From Lithospermum erythrorhizon (lineage: Eukaryota > Streptophyta > Magnoliopsida > Boraginales > Boraginaceae), in the NCBI GenBank assembly GCA_019722365.1, contig JADFUC010000709.1, positions 992,001 to 1,056,000 of the forward strand: a DNA stretch of 64,000 nt. The letters run 5' to 3'. Shown here in pieces: positions 28,001 through 40,369 of this stretch. The notes below the pieces were generated by a model. That model had not been told where the DNA came from and ran no database searches. It saw only the letters and a program-made list of their open reading frames with translations. Position numbers and translations under genes: made by a program. Position 1 is the first letter of the stretch, and each line of letters begins with the position of its first letter.

Positions 28001-31000
28001 TCCTAACAGTTTAGAGAAATCCATTTAAAAGACATACCCACCAGGGCCTCTACAAGTGAACTAAAGATGTAAAAACAGGTACACAAAGGATATCTGATTC
28101 TCTGGGGTCTAGTATCAACTCAACAGCACTTTTCCACTCTCCGCGCAGCAATGCAGCTCCAATATGATGAGTTGGAACACTACCACTTCCAAACCGCTGA
28201 ACCAACATACAAAGAGTGTTAAGTCGGATATCTAAAAAAATTAGAACATGAAACTGTGCTCTTCTACAACTATAGATTAGATATGATGGGAAACCTTTAG
28301 TATTAATTTGTTCCAAGTGAAGTATCTCTCACATAATGAACCAGAATCCATACCATGAGAAACTCATCAAGTACTGACTAAATTGTACCAGGAACAAGAA
28401 CTTGCTTCTATTATTATACCCCACACATTTCTTGCAAACCCCCAATTAGCATAAAACTAAGAAGAACTATGAACAAATCACAAGCACAAACACTTTATAA
28501 TTCTGATTGATCAACAGGTGACTGATTTAGTTAAAAACTTCACTGAAATTCTTTCGAATTTTTATTTTCCTAATTGCATGACATGAACTGAGAAAAATAA
28601 CGTAAGATACTTATCATTTTCCCTCCCACAGTGGTGTTATGCTTTTATCACCTCTGTTTTATGTGAAGCAGAGATTATAGAAAATATCCAATCTTTGACA
28701 CCATAAGAAAAAAGAAAGATATTCCCTTTATATGTCCAATGAAGTTCTAATTATTTCCACAGGCAAGTACTCTTCCAAAGGTAAGTGATCGCCAGAATCC
28801 TTAATATGCATGCAGGACATAAAGGCATATGTGCTCAGTGCTATATAAGAATCGATGATGCAGAGACAAGGAAGGTTTTTCATTTGTGTGCATGTGGTTT
28901 TTTTTTTTTTGGGGTGGGGTTGTGGTTCAATTATGAAAAACTATGTCTGACCTGCAACCCGAAGTAGTTAATGAATCCACACCTCCCCAGAGCATCTGCG
29001 GATGATCTTATAATGTCTTCAGAATCTGCAACGACTCCCCTGAAAAGTAAAGTGAGTGGTAAATATTATAGTATATGAGCCAAACATAAAAACAATACAC
29101 TATCCAGGTGGATCCTAGCCCTTGCAAAAAAAAAAAAATCTGACTATTAGTACGTGAACTCATGCAAGATTGCTGAAGTCTTACCGTAAATCCGTAATGT
29201 GTCCTCAAAACATTGAAGTTTTCTCTAGATCAATTAGCGGAATTGTATATAGGTTTCTTAAGTTTTGATCAAATCTGAGCAGATTCAAGTACAGTACTGT
29301 AAGAGAAAATGAATGGACATATTTATAGATAACTTTAGTAGCAGATATAAGCAAACTCAAGATATCACAGTACCATAACCTATTTTAATTATAATCGAAT
29401 ATCTATCATTTCTCAACTATGTCGGTGGTTGTGGATTAAAGCACAGACTCTAGCATGAAGGATTTGAAATGCATTAATAGCTGGATATAGATTTTTACAA
29501 AAATCAAATCCATCAACCCAAATGCAACCAATCAGTGAATCATAATGATAAACTTAAACTAAAACGACGATTACATTCAAGGCTTCTAATTCAAACTAAC
29601 AACACCACTTTAATGAAAAAGTTAAATGATGTCCTGAAGGCCAAAATCACACTTCGAAGCGAAAAGATAAACTGAGGAACCATACCAAATGAACCTTACC
29701 TCAAAGTAATGGTGAAGTGATTTCCATTGAGCTGCCCCAAAAGAAGCCCTTCATTAACATGGCAGAAAAATATAAATAATTAATCTTGGACAGATATTAG
29801 TAGATAATACTAATACAACAACATAGTGACGGAATCAAGTTTACCAGAAATTGCCCACTTTGATGCCAATGAGTCTTATATTCAGAGCAGCTATTCGACT
29901 TGCTTGCTGCTTGAAAACAGTCACCTGGGTGAAAACATGGAGATCAGTAGCTGTTTTTAAGATATACATAATTCCCCTAGTCATAAAGACTCTTGGTTAA
30001 AAAACATGTCAGGTCCGCCCTACATGGAATTTTAATCCTGAAAATTCAATCATCTAAACTTTAGTTTAGATATGTTTGACGTAGATCTTTCCATATTAAT
30101 GCAGTTGAAGTTAGCATATCCTTCAGTAACTGGCACTGAATAATGAACCAGACTCTTCAAACAAATACAACTAATGAACGAGTCTTGCCTGAACATGCAT
30201 GCTTGACTATTATTAAACACTACAGTAGCCAGAAAGAAACATAAAGTGCTATGCTTATGCATACTCAAATTAATTACCCTTTGCGTTGATACAGAGCGCT
30301 TGTCTTTTGTACCAGCAAACCCGAATGATCTTGGCTGCCAAAAAACTAACAATTAACTCCAGGGTATCATATCATATGAGAATACATGTAACTGTAGTTG
30401 CACATTCATAGTTTCTCGCAACTGTCTATCGCTTTTGTACAATGTAGGCAGAAATGCATCAAAAGAATATGAAATACTCATAGGTGAAGAAACTAAGGAA
30501 TGAAAAGTTCCTGTAAAGAAGTTGGAATCCATGAAATATTAACAACTGTGGTTTACTTCAAGTAGCTGAGTAAATGAAAAATAGGAAGCCAAATCATGTG
30601 TGCTTGAGTATGCACGTGATAGCTAACTTTCTAAAATCACTGGAATCATGAGGATGTTTATTGTTTACTTTTGAACCTATGAGAACTGATAAGCTTGAAA
30701 AATACTACATGTACAAAGACCGACCATCAGTAGACTGTTTTAGCAGTTTTTGTCTCTATGGACATCGAAATACCTATTCAGTCTCAGGGCCTCAGGGGTA
30801 AAACATCTGTCATAGTATGTGAAACAAATGACCAAGGAAAGTAAAAACATCGTGCAACATATGGATACAGATCATATAGACTTTTATGTGCAGCAGGTGA
30901 TGTGCGCCCTTCAGAGGGAGCATCCAAATAAAGAATGTACAAGTAAGTGGTTGGGATATACCTGAAGTCCAAGCATCTTCCCAATAACCCCCAGTGCTTC

Positions 31001-33345
31001 CTGAGTCTCCTTATTCTCCTTGTATAAATGAAACCTACGAACATGTATCCACAATGTTATCCGTATTGACATTATGTTGGTTCATAAGGAGAACGAATTA
31101 TAATTCACATGTACACTAGAACACTTCTTTTATCGCAAGAACAATTGGATATTTCTCCAAAAAGGACCATAAATTACAATGTTCTTGAAGGTGATGTACT
31201 AAACCATTCTAATCTGTAGGCACCTTGGTGCCACACAACATCCTCTTGAAGCCTCCCAATTGTAACTTCCTTGTGATGCTAGCTCAATCATTGCTTGGTC
31301 AATGGCCAAACAGAGTAACTAAGGCTTTTCCCCAGGAAGTTTTCATCCAAAATCTTTGAGTAAAGGTCTGGCCCCTGGGGGATACCTTAGTTTTCAAAAA
31401 AGTGCAGGCAAGCACTTTCTCCAGAAGAGAAAAAAGTTAAAATTAAATTGCCCAGGTAGCTAGATTACATACCTCCACTCTCAACTGCTAACTAGGTTAT
31501 ATTACTTATCTTAAATGCAAGAACTAAATTGATTCTTTTGCTCCAGATGAAACTTTATTAACTATAACTTCCCCGGCTGTAGAAATCTACTGGTATTCAA
31601 ATAAGATCTTTTATGATCGCCTTCAAGATTAGGTATTACTAAAATATATTTCTACCGAGATGCTGTAAACCTTCCCATACTTCATGGATCACAATACTCC
31701 AGACATATTCTCTATAATTAACAATTTATTAAGTGTCTGCTGGTCTGGAAATTTCAAAATTCAATTAGCTAGGCTAAATTATTTATACCAGTTTTATAGA
31801 TCTGGAATATTTTTTTTTTAAAAGATGAAAAAAGTTGAAGGAATTACAAGATAAAGAGAAAGAGAAAAACATAACATCCTACATAAGAAATTTGCCCATG
31901 TGTTCCGGCCAATGTTCAGAACCTCTTCTATCATAGGGCGTATCATTTCGGGTTTTCCTTTTTCTAGAGTCCCTGCCTTTCTTATTGTTTCCTCTTGAAT
32001 TTAACCTCACACGTATGCACTTTGACGAGTCATCTATTCCATCTATTGTGTCAGTAACAAGGAATTTCAACTTCTCCTTGAAAAAATTATGAACGGCCTG
32101 GAAATGACAAATTTCGAGGTTGTAGTAAACATAAGAACCAGAAGAAAAGATATTGAACTATACAAAACTAAGATGAAACTGCTGGCACATACAGTCCTGT
32201 GTGCTTTGTCAGAACTCGGAGAAAGAACAACGGATTCAGCACAAACATCGAAGTCAGTACCGATCTGATCCAAAAATGCTTTCAAGGTATCTGCATCTTT
32301 ATCACCCGCAATAGCCCTAAAAGATTCCAGCTCAGTGTCATAGCTTTTATCAGCTTGATCAGGAACTTCTACTGCCTTTTCTTCTGAAATCTATTGCAAA
32401 GACCGATTGATATATACTTCAGTTCCATTCCAAGGTTTCACAATGCATGAAGCCATACACACATATGCTCCTCTATCCCAAGAAGATTGTCCAATTTGAA
32501 GCCTTAATCGACACACGTAACTTTGATTTGAATTACATTGACATGTTAATACTAAAGTACATTATAAATACTATACTTTAATATACTTTTCCATCAAATA
32601 GTATACATCATATATAAAAACACTAAAATTCAAAACTTCAAAAGTCGAAGATTAAAATTAAAAAATGGATAATCTTTTTGGGATGGAGGGTGCGAATACA
32701 TATCACACTTCATTGCTAACTCACAAAAACCAATCTATGTTAAATTCATATTGTATAAGTTGTATAATACCCGGAGAAAACTATACAAAAAAACGAGTAT
32801 TTTCAGCTAAAACTTTCCTACTGGATAATTTTGATCCAAATCAAAGTTATCAATTACGCCTACAAAGTTCCTTAATTTTGACTATTGAAAATCAAACCCG
32901 ACAATCTTTCTCGGATAGAATGCGTATACATACTCAACAAAGTCATTCCTAAATATAAAAAGAAAAAACCCAATGTATATGATTTTTACCTGAGGTGGAG
33001 CCTCTAATGAGGTCAAGTGAACAACTTTATCATCCATATCCACTTCATTAACTATAAAATCAGAATACCTATAAAAAGACAAAAACAAAAAATCAGTTAA
33101 ATTAAATTAAATCAAATTGAAATTGGGTTGTCATAAATAATTAATATTGAAAATATGAACCTTTGTTTAAGGATTCCACGAAAACCAGGAAGAGTAGAAA
33201 TGAAGCATGAAATGCCAACATCGGATTCTTCGACATGGCATTTGTTCATGTCTGAAGATGTTTGATTGATGAGATTGAAGCTAGGGGTTTTGAGGTTGTA
33301 GGGTTTTAGTAGTAGTGATAAACTCGTAATAACCAATTTCCTCAT
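25085..33345 (-). CDS. PUS7: TruD/PUS7-type tRNA/mRNA pseudouridine synthase
   Basis: Nineteen exons give 719 aa: 33345-33161, 33068-32990, 32390-32193, 32097-31883, 31034-30962, 30334-30278, 29924-29845, 29762-29700, 29039-28952, 28196-28094, 27975-27872, 27766-27693, 27163-27099, 26926-26763, 26460-26393, 26308-26248, 25846-25809, 25628-25560 and 25460-25085. The family isomerises uridine to pseudouridine. The catalytic Asp is D261 in [16 protein letters not shown]. Other TruD blocks are [20 protein letters not shown] near the N terminus, [69 protein letters not shown] and [17 protein letters not shown]. Two splice sites are unusual: a U12 AT-AC intron (27976-28093) and a GT-TG intron (29763-29844). 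Intron 2 hosts a MITE. Whether the first 33 residues, before the second Met, form an organelle signal is unclear. Confidence 0.93.
27976..28093 (-). other. U12-type AT-AC intron in PUS7
   Basis: On the minus strand the intron starts ATATCCTTTG, a perfect U12 5' splice site. It ends TTTCCTTAGCGTGAATGAATAC, with a TTCCTTAGC branch site whose A lies 14 nt before the AC end. Splicing gives [16 protein letters not shown], matching the spacing of the TruD family. GT-AG alternatives give longer, poorer joins. Confidence 0.85.
29763..29844 (-). other. Candidate GT-TG intron in PUS7
   Basis: The 82-nt intron starts GTAAAC and has a TACTAAT branch-like site, but the only join that keeps the reading frame ends ...TTTTTCTG before CCATGTTAATGAAGG. 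This gives [15 protein letters not shown], colinear with the conserved family block. The AG at ...CCAAG leads to a stop, and the AG at ...ATGAAG shifts frame. Confidence 0.6.
32466..32696. mobile_element. Stowaway-like MITE in PUS7 intron 2
   Basis: The left end is GCTCCTCTATCCCAAGAAGA followed by TTGTCCA. The reverse complement of the right end is GCACCCTCCATCCCAAAAAG followed by ATTATCCA. About 230 bp, AT-rich, non-coding. Related single ends occur at 22078 and 61810. Confidence 0.75.
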
Positions 33346-36300
33346 TCAATCAAACCTAAGTCAAAATTAGGTCAAAATTGGGAGTAAAACTTGGGAGTAA
33401 TTTAACGTTGTTTGGATTAGGGTGAATTTAGGTGAGGGTCAAATTTAAAAGTTTCTTATAGGTAAGGTTAATTTAGGTGAATCTTTTAAATGTTACTGGA
33501 TAATATTTATTTTATTTGTGGGATGAATATATGAAAGTTGGTAAAATATAATGAAAACACAGGTGCCTACGTTAGGCCTCGATTTGGGATAATGAAAATG
33601 AGATTATCCCAGGTCGATGGAGGTGAATCATTTAATCTAGATTAACTGTGCGTGTGTGAAACACAATAGAGCCAAGCGAGGTGAATTTAAAAATTTCACT
33701 AGATTTTCTTATGTTCACGCCAATCGAAACAAAGCCAATTAAATATGTCGGTGATTTTGGAATGGAAGGCGTATTAAATATAATTTTTATTTGTGTAATT
33801 AGATATTTGTTCTAGAAATCATAGAGATTTTGAATATTAAGATTAAAAAATATATTTTAATTGACTAATCGAATGTTATTAAACTCTCTCCATCTTTAAA
33901 AGATCAATCAATTTGATGGTTGAATTTTTCAATTTTGAACTCGAATATGTTTTATATATGTTGTATAATATTTTGTAAAAAAATATCAAGATATAGTCAA
34001 ACTTATTATGAACATGAATCAAAGATGTGTATCATGATAAGACCACAAAAATTGTATGCTTTAATCATTAAAAATAAAAATAGGACAACATTTTAAGAAT
34101 AGATGGTTTAGTATTTTGACTATCACTAATATAAAAAATGATACATTGATTGATTTTCAATTAGGGATGGACAGATTAATAGAACAATCTCAATAACACC
34201 AATTTAAATTAAGCTAGTTTAATTTGATTGTAACACACCGACAAGATTTAAATAATTTTATAATCAATTTTTTTTAGTGATTTAAGTTTTAAATGTTTAA
34301 ATCCACAACTACATTCACAAGGGTAGACATGCATGGACTTTGTGCCAATAAGGTAATAGCAAAGTATCTATTACTTAATACTTCTCTTTAATATTTTTAT
34401 AGTTCATATGTTGTTAAATATTGGATTTTGAATGACTGACACTGAAATTATTACGTAATTTTTATATGGTTAAGCTTAAGCTTTATTCTTAACTTGTTTG
34501 TGAGACCACATCTTTTTAACTAGCACATGCAGGCGGAATCACTTAGACCTAATTTTCACTAAAATACATAGTTAAATAACTGTACACTTTAAAAGCATAT
34601 AGTGAAATAGTATATTCTCTAAAACTTCTGACGAGAATAGCCTTAAATGGTATGTTCTTCATAATAAAATTAATATCTTATCAATGCACTTCTGTTATTA
34701 TAGGGGTAAAGTATAGGGGAGTGCGCATTTTTAAATATTTTCTACGTAATTAAAATAAATTCATGGCTTTTATTTTTTAACATCACATAGTCCTTTCTTG
34801 TGAGCAGCACTTCCTTACCGTCTTACTCACCTTATACCATATCCCCACCAAACAGCCCCATACTGCCATCCGCCCCACCCCACAACCATTTGAATTTGAA
34901 AAAATAAGTTTTTCAATTAATCAAGAACTCGAATTTGAGGTGAAAAAGTGAGTTATTCAATTGATCAAGAACTCCAAATTAAGGTACCAAAAATAGGTTC
35001 TTCAATTAATCAAGAAGTCAAAATTTAGGTACCAAATTTAGTTCTTCAAAATTTAGTGCACGTGGTTTAGCAGTTGCCAGCGAAGGAAGAAGTCTGACGT
35101 ATGCTGCACAAATTTTATCATCTTAATTTAATGTTTTACTCTTTGAAATTTGGTGGTGATTATCTTACCATTATTTTGTCAACTTTTCCATCAAGTTTCA
35201 TTTGTTCAGTTGTGAACTTGGTCAGAATTTAATAAATTTGAGGCTACCAGTCCTCTGAACTGCCTAAATTTATTGTTTAGTTGAAATGCAGCTAAATTGT
35301 CTTTCTAATATGTGATCAGATAGGTAATGGGGATGGCTATGGGAAACGAGGCAAGGGTGGGGAGGTGGTGGTGGTGGGGGTAGGATGGGGTATCTTAATA
35401 AAAGAAAAAGGTTTGAAAATTTATTTTAATTATGTAAATATTTTAAAATGTATTTTATTATTTTGTGTATTGTTAGCATTAAAAATAATCGTTTTAAGAA
35501 AAAATTAGATTGCAAGGTGTGCCAGAACCCGATATGATAGAGATTCGAGAAGGTATCAGGGCAGAAGGAGATGCAATTTTGTCCAGAACAAAGAATAATA
35601 AGTTCGGGGTATATAAAAATTACTGTTATAGTTTAGGGCTATCGATAGCGGCAATATTTAGTAAAGATATTATCAGATTATGCATGTATAAGGTTTCATT
35701 TAAAATTGATCTATTGGATTATGTAAATAACTTTATAAGGCTAAGCAATTAGCGTTATTTACCATTGGAATCACTTTGTTTTATTCATATAGGAGAATAT
35801 TAATTGAGACAAATGATGAAATGATTTTGTAATTCGCTGGTCAATGTCAAGATGTGTCGATGAAAGTAAGGAGCAGAAGAATATATATACATGCAATATA
35901 CTTCTGGAAGAATTACTGTAGAATTTTTTGGAAGACATGTTTCACTAATCAAAAAGATTTAAAAACGTATATACTATTTTGGAAATTATATCAAATCATA
36001 ATATTTTTAATGTACTCGATCTAATCATCAGTTAAAGCTACAAACCTAATTATTTCAATGAATTGAAAGTCAAATTGGACAACATTTTGGAACAAAATAT
36101 AGTATAAAAATTAACTCCATTATCCTTAATGGCAAAGTGTCTTGTAAGCATGGCTAAATTACCAATGTCAACAAGAAACTAGGTAGTGAAGAACGACAGT
36201 TGTCTCAGAGAGCATTTCTATGTTTGCATGCATTGCTGCTTCGAATATCCCTTCCTGTTTTATATGTCCAAAAGCTACAAACACAAACATCATTTATAGC

Positions 36301-36652
36301 CCCCTCAAGTGCTTGTGTTTGTTGGTTTATGTATACTTTCTCTCTTCAACCGTTGATGGTCAAGTATATATAACAAACTTGATTCACATTAAATTTGATA
36401 CTTACACTCATATAAGAGATCAAGGTGTGATATTATTTGATATATATAGTTTTTTCACATAAAAATTGAACTTAAGTGTACTACATAATATGTTATGAAT
36501 CTATTATTGTTATGATATTATTATATACTCTGTAGTATATATTACGTACTTTTTATTTCAGCATATTCATTATGCTGAAATATTCTTCCGTTTTTGTTTG
36601 ATCTCATTGTTTAATAGGAATTGAATTAAGGGCATACAACCAATTGAAGAAT
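33346..36652. other. Intergenic DNA with a TIR element
   Basis: PUS7 promoter side, AT-rich DNA, an inverted-repeat element at 34729-35450, and the upstream region of the cysteine synthase gene. The ORF at 35510-35752 (+) starts with QGVPEPDMIEIREGIRAEGD, then loses any coding character. It could be a captured exon, but I do not recognise it. Confidence 0.4.
34729..35450. mobile_element. Non-autonomous TIR element with internal tandem repeats
   Basis: Inverted arms at about 34729-34775 and 35403-35450 share AAATATTT(T)-(TC)TAC(G)-TAATTAAAATAAATT, followed by a T-rich run. Just inside are C-rich (CCCCACCAAACAGCCCCA) and G-rich (GTGGGGAGGTGGTGGTGG) tracts that are roughly complementary. A unit of about 45 bp, TTTCAATTAATCAAGAACTC, repeats three to four times between 34900 and 35050. 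No transposase is visible. Confidence 0.5.
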
Positions 36653-38924
36653 ATGGGGTCTATGGAAATGGTGAAATGCGGAATTGCAAATGATGTGACC
36701 GAAGTACAATATATTCTAATTGCTTAATTTCATTTTTGCACCCTCAATTATTCTCATTTTTTTATTTAAGGAACTAAACTTCTGAAATTTATAAGATTAT
36801 TTTATGCTTGGCTTCGACATGCATGTTTTATCGAGCAATGACATTGCATTATGTATAGCTAATAGGTAATACCCCAATGGTGTATCTCAACAAAGTGGTG
36901 GATGATGAATGTGTTGGCTATGTAGCTGCCAAATTAGAAATGATGTCACCTTGCTCCAGCGTTAAAGATAGGTTTTAATATATCTCATTATCACTAATGT
37001 TAATTGTTACAATATTTGTTACATATCATAGATTGTTAGTTTTGTACTTATTACTTTAGCTAATGTGTAATTACTTTGACAATTTAATAGAATTGGATAT
37101 AGCATGATCCAAGATGCTGAGGACAAAGGCTTGATAACCCCTGGAAAGGTTAGTTGATGTTTACCATATTCCAATACTACTTAATGTATAACAATGTGTT
37201 ACTAAAAAAGTTAATAAAATTGATTTTTCTTTTGATATCAGACAGTTCTGATTGAAGTAACAAGTGGAAACACAGGAATTAGTGTTGCATTTGTGGCAGC
37301 AGCAAAGGGGTACAAAGTCAAATTAGTGATGCCACAAGCATTCAGCATGGAGAGGAGAATTTTAATGAAAGCTTTTGGAGCTGAACTGTACCTTACTGAT
37401 ATAGCTAAAGGCTTTGATGGTGTTATTAAAAAGGGAGACGAGTTGCTTAAAAATACACCAAATGGTTTCCTTTTGAGGCAGTTTGATAATCCGGCCAATC
37501 CACAAGTAAGCTAATTCTCGACGTTATATAGAAATTTGGTACAAACTTATTAACGTTATATGGATGAATTATTACTGTAAATATGTCGGTTCATAAATGA
37601 TTAATTAATATGTAATAGATACACTATGATACTACGGGTCCAGAGATATGGAAGGCTTGTGGAGGTAACGTTGATGCACTGGTTTCTGGGATTGGGACTG
37701 GAGGCACTCTCACCGGTTCAGGGAAATTTCTTAAAGAGAAAAATCCTGATTTGAAGGTTCAATTTCATCTTCATTGTTTTTGTCTTTTATCAATTTCCAA
37801 AAATGGATGACTTTGAATGTTTTGGTGATTCGTGCCTGTTTAACTACTGCAGGTGTATGGGGTTGAACCTTCTGAAAGCCCATTCCTAAATGGAGGAAAT
37901 CCTGGTGAGTCACACATTTACTTACCTACTGATTCAAAAATAGGTTAACTATTTATAAAAAATATCCTGCCACTAAATTAAGATGGATGCAGTAATTATC
38001 AATAGCTAAAGTGACAAAATCACGACTCAATGATTTCCACGACAAACATATTATCGTGTCTGAAGTAGGTACTGCACTCCCTATATGTGCTGTAATGCCT
38101 ACAATTTTTGTATAGTGAACCTATACTATTAGACTTAAAGTAAGAAGGTGCGGGGTCGTCATGGCAAATATATAATGTATCATGTTTTGTTGCACTGACT
38201 TATAAGCTTGTCTTTCATGAATGTGATATGATGATGTAGGACCACACAAGATCCAGGGAATTGGTGCTGGTTATCTTCCATCTGTAATGGACATCAGCCT
38301 ACTCAATGACGTTATTCAAGTAAGACTGAAATCGAACTTACTAATCGCTGAATCCTGGAGATTACTAGCTAGAAATTTAATCTGTTGGGACTCTGTGTTC
38401 AATTTGTATCTCTTCAACAATATAGTTTATCTCTTTCTTTACGTTACAATTTAGTTGGCGGTTTTTTCATCTTTTGCTGCAGGTATCTAGTGCTGAAGCC
38501 ATTGAAATGTCCAAAAATCTCATGCTGAAAGAAGGGTTGATGGTATATGCCATTAGTTGATGGAATTTTTGCTAAACCTTGTCCTATTTTCGCATGATTA
38601 GTCCTTTAGTTTGTTGTTGCACGATTGAAATCTAACACATTATTGTATTGTATAGGTAGGTATCTCCTCTGGGGCAGCAGCTGCTGCTGCGATCAAATTA
38701 GCCAAAAGGCCTGAATATGCTGGGAAACTCATTGTTGTAAGTTAACATGATCGCCATGTCTATCTTTGAGAGAGTTATAATTTGTATGCAAAATAAGAGT
38801 TCTCAGTAATAAACTGTGTCCTACTTATATATAGGCCATCTTTCCTAGTGGTGGGGAGCGTTATCTATCGACAGACTTGTTTGAATCTTACCGCGAAGAG
38901 GCAAGAAACTTGATTGTTGACTGA
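36653..38924 (+). CDS. CYSD1: Cysteine synthase / O-acetylserine (thiol)lyase, CYSD-like
   Basis: Ten exons join in frame to 328 aa: 36653-36703, 36859-36971, 37091-37148, 37242-37505, 37619-37756, 37853-37904, 38240-38319, 38483-38542, 38656-38736 and 38835-38924. This is a PLP beta-replacement enzyme that makes cysteine from O-acetylserine and sulfide. Related members make beta-cyanoalanine. The PLP lysine is K53 in CSSVKDR. TSGNTG (81-86) binds substrate and GTGGT (188-192) holds the phosphate. [20 protein letters not shown] and [20 protein letters not shown] match the C terminus of the CYSD subgroup. There is no transit peptide, so it is probably cytosolic. The 17-residue N terminus before LIGNTP is short, as in cytosolic forms. 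The residues after the substrate loop ([20 protein letters not shown]) are diverged from the main OAS-TL. The symbol is tentative; a cyanoalanine synthase role is possible. Confidence 0.9.
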
Positions 38925-39350
38925 GGAAGATGCATTTGCAAATATGAGACAGCAGGTGCATTAGACTGTAGAATGGCAGTAGACCAGTTGATCATTTTCT
39001 ATTTGTTTCCAAGTTCTGCTCCACTTTTGGGAGGATGATCTTCAGCAATTTATTATATTCTGCAAAGGATTTATATCAATATCTTTTTATTATTAATTGA
39101 ATTTGCTTACTTTACATGTGATCACATGTACCCTTTTTTTTTACAATATCCGACACATATACACATAACAAGCGATTCTATTACAATAAGTAGATACACA
39201 TGTCCTTTTGGAATAAGTGCTTCTAAACTAAATTGTCCACCTGAACTGACGCATTATATAGCATCAAACAAAAGGAAAATACGAACCAAAAAAGCATAAA
39301 AGAACATGACTTCAACAAACAACTGAAATAAAGAAAGATGCAAAAGGAAG
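38925..39350. other. Convergent 3' flanks
   Basis: The 3' UTRs of the plus-strand cysteine synthase and the minus-strand LEA gene face each other. An AT-rich segment near 39085-39150 is the likely polyadenylation zone for both. Nothing else is seen. Confidence 0.5.
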
Positions 39351-40369
39351 TTATTTGGGGGAAGTATTCTGAGATGCAGATGGAGAATTAGTTTGGTTAA
39401 GCCTTGCAGCTGCAGCTAGAGAAGCAGCAACCCCTCCTGGACGAGTGCACAGGTTTGGATCATTCCTTAGCTCTGCACCTATCACCCCCTCAGCATCTTT
39501 CCTTGTCACAGCTTTGTCTGATGGCAATTTTGAACTCGCCTCCTACAATAAAGCATGCGACGTTTAAACACATACTCCGTATAACTTTAATTTGAATCAA
39601 AATTATTACCTTAATATTAAAACAAGTCGAAAATACCAACATTGGATATGTTGATAGGGTAAGCATGAAAAATTTATACCTTCAAGATTTCAGCCAACTT
39701 TGTTTTCTCCTCATCCTCAGTCAAACGGGCATTGCGGGTGGCTGCGGATTGAGCCGCGGCAGCAACACCACCGGGGATGATGTTGGTACGTCCTGTTGCT
39801 CGTACCTCCGCCGCTTGAATCGCGGCTGCGTCGCTATAGTCCACCGGCTTGTTCCCTGCAGTAAGAGCAGTGGCTTCAAGTGCTTCACCAATCGTCACAC
39901 CACTTTCATTACCACGTCCCTTCATTGCTGCTTTAACCGCCACGGGTGCGCTTTCTCCACCTTTCCCCTCAACCTTGTTGCATCATAATAACCATTTATC
40001 ATATTGTTAATTATGTCATACAGAAAACAACATGACTTTCGAGATGAACATCGAGCATGAATTACTTTTTATTCATTATTCTAATAATATTATCGAGTAT
40101 GTCCAAGATACGTCACATATACGTGCATGTAAATCTCATTTACTTTCATACCCCGATACAGGACATGAGACTATACAAAATATAATACTCCGTAGTAATA
40201 ATAAAAAATGTTAAACACATGAATAGAAATGAATATTAACCTTTCCTTGTGTTGTTTTAGATATCGTTCCTTTGCCATGCTTCTCACTTTTAACGACTGA
40301 TTTCTTTGGTGCTGAAAACTCACCTTGTTCGTTTGCTTCAAGTGGTCTTCTAGGTTGTTCTTGACTCAT
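39351..40369 (-). CDS. Seed maturation (SMP-type) LEA protein
   Basis: Three exons, 40369-40241, 39973-39680 and 39542-39351, give 204 aa. The N terminus MSQEQPRRPLEANEQGE is followed by Ala/Gly/Thr-rich SMP repeats: VTIGEALEATALTAGNKPVD, SDAAAIQAAEVRATGRTNII, PGGVAAAAQSAATRNARLTE and KAVTRKDAEGVIGAELRNDP. It ends with another GGVAASLAAAARLNQ and a Ser/Thr tail. This is the D-34 / seed maturation class of late embryogenesis abundant proteins, hydrophilic and desiccation-protective, usually expressed in maturing seed. The length is shorter than the 250-280 aa of many members, mainly because one repeat is missing. It converges on the cysteine synthase gene. Confidence 0.92.

Noticed and set aside
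30050..30352. 100-aa minus ORF as a separate protein
   Set aside because: Only 30278-30334 is coding (the PUS7 catalytic exon); the rest is intron read-through.
37238..37498. 86-aa minus ORF
   Set aside because: It is the reverse shadow of cysteine synthase exon 4.
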